From: Ramlibacter sp. WS9
GTDB lineage: Bacteria > Pseudomonadota > Gammaproteobacteria > Burkholderiales > Burkholderiaceae_C
Reading direction: 5' to 3'
Assembly: GCF_003797765.1 (NCBI RefSeq)
Contig: NZ_RKMB01000038.1
Location: 1 to 43,782 of the forward strand
Length of the DNA stretch: 43,782 nt
The first letter of the stretch is position 1, and the number at the start of each line of letters is the position of its first letter. Positions 16,775 through 25,208 of the stretch are shown here, piece by piece. The translations under genes were made by a program, and so were the position numbers. The notes under the pieces were generated by a model that did no database searches, was not told where the DNA came from, and worked only from the letters and a program-made list of their open reading frames with translations.

Positions 16775-17874
16775 CCGCGGCCTCCACCACCGTCACGCCC
16801 GTCGAAGCCGCGGGCGCCGAGGCAGCGGCACCGATTCTCGCCGCCATTCCCAAGTCGCCCGGCGTGTGGGCCCAGGCCTGGAGCCGGCTGCGCGGCGACC
16901 GCGTCGGCATGATTTCGCTCTGGATCGTCGGCGTGTTCCTCGTGATGGTCGCATTGGCCCAGCTCGGCCTGCTGGCCAACGGCTGGCAGCGCGAAGTCGG
17001 CGTGCCGTTCGCGCCGCCGCACATCGTTGGCGCGGACGAAAAACAGGTGGCCGAAGTACAGGCGCCGAAGCTGCCGAACGTCGACCTCTCCGACATCGAT
17101 CCACTCGCACCCTACTACAAGGATTGGGAGGCCAAGGCCGCGCAGGTGAAGACCGTCGACACGGTCCGCGCGACAACCTTGCCGGTCGGCGGAGACCGCA
17201 TCGGGCGCGACGTGCTGGACAAGGCCGTGAAGGGCGCGCAGGTGTCGATCCTCGTCGGCATCGCGGCGGCATTCCTGGCCACCTTGATCGGTACCATGCT
17301 TGGCGCCTTCGCGGGCTACTTCGGCGGCGTGATCGACGATTTCCTCGAGTGGCTGTACAACGTTTTTACTTCGATCCCGTACATCCTTCTGATCTTCGCG
17401 CTCGCCGCGGTATTCAAGTACGGGCCGCTCGGCAAAGTGTTCTCCAGCAGCATCGCGCCCGTCGTCATCATCCTGGGCGTCGTCGGCTGGACGGGCATTT
17501 ACCGCCTGGTGCGCGCCGAGTACATCAAGCACCGTTCGCGCGAGTACGTGCGAGCCGCGGAAGCGATCGGCGCCGGCAACATGGCGCGCATGTTCGGGCA
17601 TATCCTGCCCAACGTCAGCCACGTGGTGCTCGTGCAACTGAGCCTGCATGTGGTGAGTTTCATCAAGGCCGAAGTGATCCTGTCGTTCCTGGGCCTGGGC
17701 GTGCCGATCGACATGGTCAGCTGGGGCACCATGCTGGCCGAGGCGCAAACCGAACTGGTCCTCGGCAAGTGGTGGCAGCTCGCCGCCGCAACGGCCTTCA
17801 TGGCCACGTTCGTCACCGCCTTTGCCCTCCTGACCGACGCTCTGCGCGACGCGATGGACCCGAAACTCCGCTGA
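16771..17874 (+). CDS. Peptide ABC importer, permease (YejE/DppC-like)
   Basis: A 367-residue permease, longer than ordinary DppC (about 300). The extra length is a periplasmic insertion of some 70 residues after the first membrane segment (about residues 70-135, GWQREVGVPFAPPHIVGADE onwards), a feature shared with YejE-type subunits. The DppC phrase appears as VGGDRIGRDVLDKAVKGAQV. The EAA loop is EYVRAAEAIGAGNMARMFGH and the end is ALRDAMDPKLR. It pairs with the preceding permease through a four-base gene overlap, and is followed after 14 bp by the fused ATPase. Confidence 0.9.
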   Translation: MTAASTTVTPVEAAGAEAAAPILAAIPKSPGVWAQAWSRLRGDRVGMISLWIVGVFLVMVALAQLGLLANGWQREVGVPFAPPHIVGADEKQVAEVQAPKLPNVDLSDIDPLAPYYKDWEAKAAQVKTVDTVRATTLPVGGDRIGRDVLDKAVKGAQVSILVGIAAAFLATLIGTMLGAFAGYFGGVIDDFLEWLYNVFTSIPYILLIFALAAVFKYGPLGKVFSSSIAPVVIILGVVGWTGIYRLVRAEYIKHRSREYVRAAEAIGAGNMARMFGHILPNVSHVVLVQLSLHVVSFIKAEVILSFLGLGVPIDMVSWGTMLAEAQTELVLGKWWQLAAATAFMATFVTAFALLTDALRDAMDPKLR

Positions 17875-17888
17875 GCAGGAACAAAACA

Positions 17889-19571
17889 ATGACTTCACTC
17901 ATTGAAGTGCAGAACTTGCGCGTGGGTTTTCGCATGGGCAAGGAAACATTCGAGGCCGTGCGCGGCGTGAGCTTCGACATTCCCGCCAACACCACCGTCG
18001 CCCTGGTCGGCGAATCGGGCAGCGGCAAGAGCGTCAGTGCCATGAGCATCGTGCGGCTGCTGCCGCCCAACGCCGTGGTCGATGCGGCCAGCCGCGTCCT
18101 CTACAACGGCGTCGACCTGTTGCAGTTGCCCCAGGAGGACATGCGCCGCCTGCGTGGCAAGGAGATGTCGGTCATCTTCCAGGAGCCGATGAGCTCGCTC
18201 AACCCGGTGCTGACCGTGGGCAACCAGATCGCTGAAGTGCTGCGCGTGCATACGCCCATGAGCGGGCGCGCGGTGCAAGATCGCACGCTGGAACTGCTGA
18301 ACGAAGTCGGCATCCCCGAGCCGCGCGCGCGCCTGAACGCGTACCCGCACGAGCTTTCCGGCGGGCAGCAGCAGCGCGTGATGATCGCGATGGCGATCGC
18401 CTGCGAGCCCAAGCTGCTGATCGCCGACGAGCCGACCACCGCGCTGGACGTCACGGTGCAGCGGCAGATCGTCGACCTGCTCGCGCGCATGCAGGAGCGC
18501 CACAAGATGAGCATGCTGTTCATCAGCCACGATCTCGGGCTGGTCGGCGAAGTGGCCAGCCGCGTGATCGTGATGCGGCAAGGCGAAGTGCGCGAGGCGG
18601 GGCGTGTCGGCCAGATCTTCAACGACCCGCAGGATTCGTACACCAAGGCCCTGCTGGCCTGCCGACCGCGCTTGGATGCGCGCCCGCGCCGGCTTCCGGT
18701 GATCGACGACGTCGTCAACAACCGCCCCGTCAGCACCGAGCAGCGCCAGCCCATCGCGGCCGAGGGCCCGGCGCTGATCGAAGTCAAGGGCCTGCGCAAG
18801 GCGTACAGCCTGAAGGACGGCTTGTTCAAGCGCAAGGTGATCGACGCGGTCAAGCTGGCGGACTTCACGCTGCACAAGGGCCGTACGCTGGGCGTGGTGG
18901 GCGAGTCGGGCTCCGGCAAGACCACGCTGGGCATGATGCTCACGCGCCTGACCGACGCCACCGGCGGCACCATCATGTTCGAAGGCAAAGACCTGGCCGC
19001 GCTCAAGCCCGGCGAGCTGCGCCCCTATCGGCCGCGCATCCAGATCATCTTCCAGAATCCGTACGCCAGCCTGAATCCACGCTTCACCATCGGGCAGATC
19101 CTGATGGAGCCGATGCGCATCCACAGCATCGGCGCGAACGACGATGCGCGTGCGCGGCTCGCGCTGGGCTGGCTGGAGCGCGTGGGCTTGCCGGCGCTGG
19201 CCTTCGGCAAGTACCCGCACGAATTTTCCGGCGGGCAGCGCCAGCGCATCGCCATCGCGCGCTGCCTGACCATGCAGCCGGAGATCATCGTCTGCGACGA
19301 AAGCGTGAGCGCGCTCGACGTGAGCGTGCAGGCCACGGTGCTCAACCTGCTGCTGGACCTGCAGGAAGAATTCGGCCTGACGTACGTGTTCATCAGCCAC
19401 GACCTCGCGGTGGTGAAGTACATGGCCGACGACATCCTCGTGATGAACCGCGGCGAGATCGTCGAACGTGGAACGTCCGACGAAATCTATTCGAGCCCGC
19501 AGCATCCCTACACGCAGCAGTTGCTGGCCGCGATTCCGCGCGGTTACGCGGCGCCGTCCCTGCAAACGTGA
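17889..19571 (+). CDS. Fused double ATPase of a peptide ABC importer (YejF/GsiA-like)
   Basis: A 560-residue protein with two complete ABC ATPase domains in tandem, the arrangement found in YejF and GsiA. Domain 1 has Walker A GESGSGKS (41-48), signature LSGGQQQR and Walker B LLIADEPTTALD. Domain 2 has Walker A GESGSGKT (338-345), signature FSGGQRQR and Walker B IIVCDESVSALD. In domain 2 Ser replaces the usual Pro after the catalytic Glu. ATG 17889 was chosen for the AGGA 9 bases upstream and immediate family homology; the frame is open far upstream as a shadow of the permease gene. The stop is followed after 8 bp by the protease gene, so the importer and the protease are probably on one mRNA. 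Confidence 0.93.
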   Translation: MTSLIEVQNLRVGFRMGKETFEAVRGVSFDIPANTTVALVGESGSGKSVSAMSIVRLLPPNAVVDAASRVLYNGVDLLQLPQEDMRRLRGKEMSVIFQEPMSSLNPVLTVGNQIAEVLRVHTPMSGRAVQDRTLELLNEVGIPEPRARLNAYPHELSGGQQQRVMIAMAIACEPKLLIADEPTTALDVTVQRQIVDLLARMQERHKMSMLFISHDLGLVGEVASRVIVMRQGEVREAGRVGQIFNDPQDSYTKALLACRPRLDARPRRLPVIDDVVNNRPVSTEQRQPIAAEGPALIEVKGLRKAYSLKDGLFKRKVIDAVKLADFTLHKGRTLGVVGESGSGKTTLGMMLTRLTDATGGTIMFEGKDLAALKPGELRPYRPRIQIIFQNPYASLNPRFTIGQILMEPMRIHSIGANDDARARLALGWLERVGLPALAFGKYPHEFSGGQRQRIAIARCLTMQPEIIVCDESVSALDVSVQATVLNLLLDLQEEFGLTYVFISHDLAVVKYMADDILVMNRGEIVERGTSDEIYSSPQHPYTQQLLAAIPRGYAAPSLQT

Positions 19572-19579
19572 GAACAACA

Positions 19580-21400
19580 ATGAAGAAGACGATTTGCGCC
19601 CTGGTGGCGGCCCTGGCCGTTGCCGCCGCGTTCGCGCAGACCCCCAAGCGCGTGGACAAGGCCGACGACTTGCCGCGCTTCAGCTATCCCGTGCAGGGCG
19701 AGCTCGAATCGATCGTGCGGGACGGTCAACGCTTCAACGCGCTCGCCGTGTCGGTGCGCCGCGACATCGAGGCCACGCTGGCCGGCTACGAAATCACCGA
19801 TCCGGCGACGCGCCGTCAGTTGCTGGGGCAATTGGTGCAGCTGGACATGCTGGAGGGCCGCTACGACGACGCGTTGCGGCGTGCGGCGCAGGTCCAGCAG
19901 CTGCAGGAAAAGCCGGCGGACAAGCTGCTTTCCGGGTTGACTGTGCGCGCCGTCACCGCCGTGGCGAAGAGGTCGGGTGGACGCAATTCGCCGGCCTACA
20001 CATCCGAAGTGGGCCGCCTCGTCGCCGAAGAGCTGGCAAGGCATCCTTACCTCGTCATTCGCAACGACATCCAGAGCGCGAAGGGCGGTATGGAAACCTT
20101 CGGCGAAGCGCTCGCGCTGGGACGCGTGCGCAATGTGCTGCAGCCGGTTGCGACGCAGACCGGCGCACTGAGCTCGGACCTGGTGCCCAACATGATCTCC
20201 GCGCGCTACGCGCTCGAGTTCGTGCTGCCGCTCAAGGCCACCCTGGTCGAGACGTACAGCCGCTACCTGGCCGCGAACAAGGTCGACAAGCCCGACATCT
20301 GGGCCGCGCGCGACGTCGCGCTGCCGGCCGGCCGCAATTACGCCACGGTGGGCGTGGTCATCTGGGACAGCGGCGTGGACACGCAGCTCTTCCCCGGCCG
20401 CGTGGTCACCACGGGCGACAAGCCCGCGATGATCGCGTTCGACTTGCACAATCGTCCCTCGCCCTACGCGCTGAAGGCGCTGCCCGCCGATCTGCAGTCG
20501 AAGATGCCGATCCTGCAGGCGCGCAGCAAGGGCATGTCGGACCTGCAGTCGAACATCGAGAGCGCCGAGGCCACCGAGGTCAAGGCCTTGCTGTCGAACC
20601 TGCCGCCCGCGCAGTACAAGGGCACGGTGGAAGAACTGCGGCTGGTCGGCTCGTACAGCCACGGGACGCACGTGGCCGGCATCGCGATGGCAGGCAATCC
20701 GTATGCACGCGTCGCGAACGCCCGCATCGAATTTGGCCACACCCTGCTGCCCGACCCGTGCCCGACGCCCGAGCTGCACCAGCGCGCCGCCGAATCGTTC
20801 GGCGCGTATGTGGACTTCATCCGCAAGAGCGGCGCGCGTGTAGTCAACATGAGCTGGGGTGGTGACCTCCGTTCATACGAAGTCGAGATGGAGCAATGCG
20901 GCATCGGCAAGGACACCGCGGAGCGCAAGACGCTGGCGCGCGGCTACTTCGATCTGCACCTGAAGGCGCTGACCCGCGCGATCGCATCGGCACCGGAAGT
21001 GCTGTTCGTCACGGCGGCGGGCAACTCGGGCAACGACGCGACCTTCAACGACGTCTACCCCTCGAGCATCGTGCTGCCCAACCTGGTGACCGTGGGCGCG
21101 GTCGACAAGGCCGGCGACGAAGCGTCGTTCACCAGCTACGGCCCCACGGTGCTGCTGCACGCCAACGGCTATCAGGTCGACAGTTTCGTGCCGGGCGGCC
21201 GGCGCATTGCTTTCTCCGGCACCTCGATGGCGTCGCCGCAGGTGGCGAACCTCGCTGCAAAAATGCTGGCCGTGAAGCCGTCGCTCAAACCGGCCGAGGT
21301 CATCTCCATCATCCGCAGTACCGCCGAGCGCACGGAGGACGGTCGCCGCACGCTGATCCATCCGGCCAAGGCGCTCGCAGCGGCCGGTTATCAGCCGTGA
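19580..21400 (+). CDS. Secreted subtilisin-like serine protease (S8 family)
   Basis: A 606-residue exported peptidase. The signal peptide is residues 1-20 (MKKTICALVAALAVAAAFAQ). A roughly 230-residue N-terminal region of unknown fold comes before the catalytic domain and could be a prodomain. The triad is visible: D263 in VVIWDSGVDT, H361 in SHGTHVAG and S549 in FSGTSMASP; the oxyanion Asn is in TAAGNSGND. About 95 residues separate the Asp and His motifs, more than in simple subtilisins. ATG 19580 begins the signal peptide; a GTG at 19568 overlapping the previous stop is less likely. It should release peptides outside the cytoplasm for the co-encoded importer (inference). Its stop overlaps the next start by four bases. 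Confidence 0.9.
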   Translation: MKKTICALVAALAVAAAFAQTPKRVDKADDLPRFSYPVQGELESIVRDGQRFNALAVSVRRDIEATLAGYEITDPATRRQLLGQLVQLDMLEGRYDDALRRAAQVQQLQEKPADKLLSGLTVRAVTAVAKRSGGRNSPAYTSEVGRLVAEELARHPYLVIRNDIQSAKGGMETFGEALALGRVRNVLQPVATQTGALSSDLVPNMISARYALEFVLPLKATLVETYSRYLAANKVDKPDIWAARDVALPAGRNYATVGVVIWDSGVDTQLFPGRVVTTGDKPAMIAFDLHNRPSPYALKALPADLQSKMPILQARSKGMSDLQSNIESAEATEVKALLSNLPPAQYKGTVEELRLVGSYSHGTHVAGIAMAGNPYARVANARIEFGHTLLPDPCPTPELHQRAAESFGAYVDFIRKSGARVVNMSWGGDLRSYEVEMEQCGIGKDTAERKTLARGYFDLHLKALTRAIASAPEVLFVTAAGNSGNDATFNDVYPSSIVLPNLVTVGAVDKAGDEASFTSYGPTVLLHANGYQVDSFVPGGRRIAFSGTSMASPQVANLAAKMLAVKPSLKPAEVISIIRSTAERTEDGRRTLIHPAKALAAAGYQP

Positions 21401-23187
21401 AGCGCCGGACGCTGGTTCCCGCGCTGGCCGCGTGCCTGGCCTTGGGCGCGACGGGTTGCGCCGGCGTCGGTGCACGAGCGGCCGACCCGGATGCGCAGGA
21501 GGCGGCGGCGTTGCATGCGTTGTTCGAGCGGCAGTGGGAAGATATCTCTCGCCGCTTCCCCGAAGGCAGCACCTACCGCGGCGACTTGCGCTACAACGAC
21601 CGGCTGACCGACGAGTCGGCTGAAGCCATCGCCGCCATCGACGCGCAGAACCGCAGTTGGCTGGCCGAAGCGAAAACGCTCCGGCGTGACCGGCTCAGTG
21701 CGCAAGTCCGCCTGTCGCTGGACCTTTTCATCGGCAACCACGAGCGGCGGGTCGCCAAGCAAGCGTTCCCGGGCTACCGCAGCCTGTACCTGGGCGCACT
21801 GGGCGGCGCGCAAAGCGATTTCGCGGACCTGATGCAGAACAGCCCGGTGCAAAACCGCGCGCAGGTCGAGCAGATGCTGTCGCGAATGGCGGCCTACCCC
21901 CGTCAGATGGACCAGCAGATCGATGCGATGCGCCGGGGCATGGCGCTGGGCTGGGTTTCGTCACGTGACGTGCTGGACCGCGTGCTCAAGCAGATCGACA
22001 CGCAACTGCCCGCGGACGTGGAAGCCGGCCCGTACTACGTGCCCTTCAAGCGCCTGGGCAGCGGCATTCCATCGGCCGAACAGGCGGCGCTGCAAGCCGC
22101 GGGCCGCGCCGCCATCGAACGGCATGTCGTGCCCGCCATGCGCAAGCTCAGGGCTTTCGTGGCCGACGAATACCTGCCGCGCGCGCCCGCGAACGGTGCA
22201 CTGCACGGATACCCGGACGGCGCACGCGTCTACGAGATGCTGGTGCGGAACCAGACCACCACCAACCTGTCCGCCGCGCAGATTCATGCGATCGGGCAGC
22301 GCGAGGTCGCGCGCATCCGCGCCGAGATGGAAGGCGTGATGAATGAGGTGAAGTGGACCGGCAACTTCGCGCAGTTCATCCACCATCTCAACACTGATCC
22401 GAAGTTCTTCCACACCAGCGGCGACGCACTGCTGGCCGGCTACCGCGCCATTTCCAAGCGCATCGATGCCGAGATGCCACGGCTGTTCGCGGAACTGCCG
22501 CGCGCCCCCTACGGCGTGCGCGCCATGCCCGCATTCCGCGGCCCCGATGCGGCCGAGTACTACAACGGCCCCGCGATGGACGGGAGCCGCCCGGGCTACT
22601 TCAACGCAAACGCCCTGGGCTGGAAAACGCGGCCCATCTGGCGCATGGCCACGCTCACCGCGCACGAGGCTGTGCCCGGCCATCACCTGCAGATCGCGCG
22701 TGCCACGGAGTTGCGTGCGCTGCCGAATTTCCGCCGGCAGGACGGTTACGTCGCTTTCGCCGAAGGCTGGGCCGTGTATGCCGAAACGCTGGGCCGCGAT
22801 GTCGGCATCTACGACGATCCTTACAGCCTGTTCGGCCACCTGCAGTGGCAGATCTTCCGCGCGGCGCGGCTGGTGGTGGATACCGGCATCCATAGCATGG
22901 GCTGGACGCGCCAGCAATCGATCGACTACATGGTGGAGCGCACGGGCATGGACCGCGCCTTCGTCACGTCGGAGGTGGACCGCTACGTGTCGCAGCCGGG
23001 CCAGGCGCTGGGCTACATGATCGGCGCGCTGAAAATCGCCGAGCTGCGTGACCGTGCCAAGGCGAAGCTGGGTGCGCGCTTCGACATCCGGCGCTTCCAC
23101 AACGCCGTGATCGATCAGGGATCCCTGCCGCTCGACGTGCTCGAAAGAGTGATCGACGAGTGGATCGCCGCGGAAGCGGTGAAGTAG
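21397..23187 (+). CDS. DUF885 family peptidase, predicted lipoprotein
   Basis: A 596-residue member of the DUF885 (PF05960) family of predicted zinc peptidases. The motif HEAVPGHH (H423-H430) and the downstream Glu in FAEGWAVYAE (E456) are the expected metal and catalytic residues. The N-terminus has a lipoprotein-like signal ending ALGATGC (Cys21), so it is probably anchored to a membrane on the periplasmic side. The start is GTG at 21397, overlapping the protease stop (GTGA); this implies translational coupling. It could trim the products of the subtilisin-like protease before import. A composite palindromic repeat starts 6 bases after its stop. Confidence 0.88.
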   Translation: MKRRTLVPALAACLALGATGCAGVGARAADPDAQEAAALHALFERQWEDISRRFPEGSTYRGDLRYNDRLTDESAEAIAAIDAQNRSWLAEAKTLRRDRLSAQVRLSLDLFIGNHERRVAKQAFPGYRSLYLGALGGAQSDFADLMQNSPVQNRAQVEQMLSRMAAYPRQMDQQIDAMRRGMALGWVSSRDVLDRVLKQIDTQLPADVEAGPYYVPFKRLGSGIPSAEQAALQAAGRAAIERHVVPAMRKLRAFVADEYLPRAPANGALHGYPDGARVYEMLVRNQTTTNLSAAQIHAIGQREVARIRAEMEGVMNEVKWTGNFAQFIHHLNTDPKFFHTSGDALLAGYRAISKRIDAEMPRLFAELPRAPYGVRAMPAFRGPDAAEYYNGPAMDGSRPGYFNANALGWKTRPIWRMATLTAHEAVPGHHLQIARATELRALPNFRRQDGYVAFAEGWAVYAETLGRDVGIYDDPYSLFGHLQWQIFRAARLVVDTGIHSMGWTRQQSIDYMVERTGMDRAFVTSEVDRYVSQPGQALGYMIGALKIAELRDRAKAKLGARFDIRRFHNAVIDQGSLPLDVLERVIDEWIAAEAVK

Positions 23188-23193
23188 GCAGGT

Positions 23194-23922
23194 CTGTCAT
23201 TGCGGGCTCGACCCGCAATCCATGACTCCTCTCGTTGTGTTCTGAGGCCGCGCGGCAAAGCTGTGCGTGGGCGGGCTGCGGCGCGATGGCTACGGCGTTC
23301 GACATCGGTGCTTCGCACCTCCTGCCGAATTCCTTGCGCCGGGAGACCCCGCGACCCGCGCGAAAAAACTCCCTGCGCTTCGCTCCGGTCAAACAGTTTT
23401 CGCGAGCATGAAACGGTCGCACGGCAAGCCGTGCTGGGTCGCGGGGCCACCCAGCGCAAGCGCCTGGGCTTTATTCGCGCCGCAGCCCGCCCACGCACAG
23501 CTTCGCAGAGACATTGTTGGCGCGCCACCGGTGGAGTGCCACCGCTTCACGGGTCCGCCAACACATCGGCGCACCACCGCTGGCACGCCACCCTGTCACT
23601 GCAACGCCGTGCATGGCCGGGCCGCGGCGCGAATAAAGCCCAGGCGCCCGCGGTGGACGGTCTTGCGGCCCAACGTCGCTTGCGACACGACCGTCTCATG
23701 CTCGCGGCACTTGTTTGAACCGCGCAAGGCGCGGTGAGTTGTGCCGCGCGGGCCGCAAGACCGTTCAGCGCGGGGAATCCGGCAGGAGCTTGCGAAAGCA
23801 AGCGATGCCGGACGCCGTAGCCATCGCGCCGCGGCCCGGCCGTGCACGGCGTTGCCGCGCGGCCTCAGAACACAAAGAATGAATTCTGGGTCATGGATGC
23901 CGAATCGAGTCCGGCATGACAG
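23194..23922. repeat. Composite long palindromic element, copy 1 (complete)
   Basis: A 729-bp non-coding element fills the space between two convergent genes. Its ends, 23194-23226 and 23890-23922, are 33-nt inverted repeats identical at about 26 positions, and each folds into its own hairpin. Inside, a left arm (about 23232-23510) and a right arm (about 23600-23880) are inverted relatives of each other. Each arm is again bounded by inverted repeats: 23258-23286 with 23475-23503 (29 nt, perfect) and 23602-23632 with 23824-23854 (31 nt, one mismatch). A centre of about 90 bp (GCGCCACCGGTGG-type palindromes) joins the arms. Several frames are open through it, but none has start signals or resembles a protein family. 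No transposase and no clear target-site duplication was seen. Confidence 0.9.
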
Positions 23923-23925
23923 CCC

Positions 23926-25188
23926 TTACTTCAAGTCGAACTTCGGCAACTTCTTCGCAACCGCAACATTCTTCAACGTCGCGAACACCGGCATCCCATC
24001 CTTGTACTTCGGATAGTCCTCGCCCTGGATCAGCGGCTTCAGGTAGCGCTTGCACGGCTCGGTGATGCCGAAGCCGTCGGCCGTGATGAAGTTGCGCGGC
24101 ATGAACTTCTCGACGTTCGCCACTTTCGAGAGCGGAGCCATGCCAATCTTGTACTTGTAGGGCGTGTCGCTCAGGCGGTCCACCGTCGGCATCACGGCGT
24201 TGTGGCCCTTGATCGCCAACTGCACCGCAGCCTTGCCCAGCTCATAGGCTTGCTTCACGTCGGTCTTCGATGCGATGTGGCGCGCGGCGCGCTGCAGGTA
24301 GTCCGCCACGGCCCAATGGAACTTGTGGCCCAGCGCGTCCTTGACCATGTTGGCAACGACAGGCGCCGCGCCGCCCAGCTGTGCATGGCCGAACGCATCG
24401 CGTGTGCCTTGCTCGGCGAGGAATTTGCCGTCGGGGTAGTGGCAGCCTTCGGAGACGACCACCGTGCAATAGCCATGTTCTTTGACCAGCTTGTCCACGC
24501 GCGCCAGGAATTTCTTCTGGTCGAACTCGATCTCGGGGAAAAGCACCACGACCGGGATGCCGTGGTCGGCGATCAGCCCGCCCGCAGCGGCGATCCACCC
24601 TGCGTGACGGCCCATCACTTCCAGTACGAAGACCTTGGTCGAGGTCTTGGCCATGGAGCGGACGTCGAAGGATGCTTCCAGTGCCGACACGGCAACGTAC
24701 TTGGCGACAGACCCGAACCCGGGACAGCAATCGGTGATGGGCAGGTCGTTGTCGACGGTCTTGGGCACGTGGATCGCCTGGATCGGGTAGCCCATGCTCT
24801 CGGACAACTGGCTCACCTTGTAGCAGGTGTCGGCCGAGTCGCCGCCGCCGTTGTAGAAGAAGTAGCCGATGTCGTGCGCCTTGAAGACTTCGATCAAGCG
24901 CTCGTACTCGCGCTTGTTGGCTTCCAGGGACTTGAGCTTGAAGCGGCAGGAGCCGAACGCGCCCGACGGCGTGTAGCGCAGCAGCGCGATGGCGGCGGCC
25001 GACTCCTTGGTGGTGTCGATCAAGTCCTCGGTCAGCGCGCCGATGATGCCGTTGCGGCCGGCGTAGACCTTGCCGATCTTGCCCTTCTGGGCGCGCGCGG
25101 TTTCGATGACACCGCAGGCCGATGCGTTGATGACGGCGGTGACGCCGCCGGACTGGGCGTAGAAGGCGTTCTTGGGTTTGGTGGCCAT
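23926..25188 (-). CDS. 6-phosphofructokinase, probably pyrophosphate-dependent
   Basis: A 420-residue phosphofructokinase-superfamily enzyme for the fructose-6-phosphate/fructose-1,6-bisphosphate step. Substrate motifs are GGGDS (114-118), PKTVDND (142-148) and MGRHAGWIAAAGG. The Lys in PKTVDND (K143), where ATP-dependent enzymes have Gly, is the classic mark of PPi-dependent PFK. PPi-PFK is reversible and is used in many Burkholderiales. The length suits the single-domain PPi type. It begins 20 bp after the pepN stop and is probably the last gene of the prfB-HAD-pepN run. The ribosome-binding site is poor. The composite repeat begins right after its stop. Confidence 0.88.
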   Translation of the reverse strand: MATKPKNAFYAQSGGVTAVINASACGVIETARAQKGKIGKVYAGRNGIIGALTEDLIDTTKESAAAIALLRYTPSGAFGSCRFKLKSLEANKREYERLIEVFKAHDIGYFFYNGGGDSADTCYKVSQLSESMGYPIQAIHVPKTVDNDLPITDCCPGFGSVAKYVAVSALEASFDVRSMAKTSTKVFVLEVMGRHAGWIAAAGGLIADHGIPVVVLFPEIEFDQKKFLARVDKLVKEHGYCTVVVSEGCHYPDGKFLAEQGTRDAFGHAQLGGAAPVVANMVKDALGHKFHWAVADYLQRAARHIASKTDVKQAYELGKAAVQLAIKGHNAVMPTVDRLSDTPYKYKIGMAPLSKVANVEKFMPRNFITADGFGITEPCKRYLKPLIQGEDYPKYKDGMPVFATLKNVAVAKKLPKFDLK

Positions 25189-25208
25189 GTTCGAATGAAG
25201 TGAGGTTG

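Noticed and set aside
23200..23900. Several open frames of 60-170 codons inside the composite repeats
   Set aside because: They follow the inverted-repeat symmetry on both strands, lack start signals and differ between the two copies by indels that are not multiples of three (about 95 bp).
23194..23922. CRISPR array or integron in the repeat-rich intergenic region
   Set aside because: The repeats are inverted and nested, not regularly spaced direct repeats; no cas or integrase gene is near.
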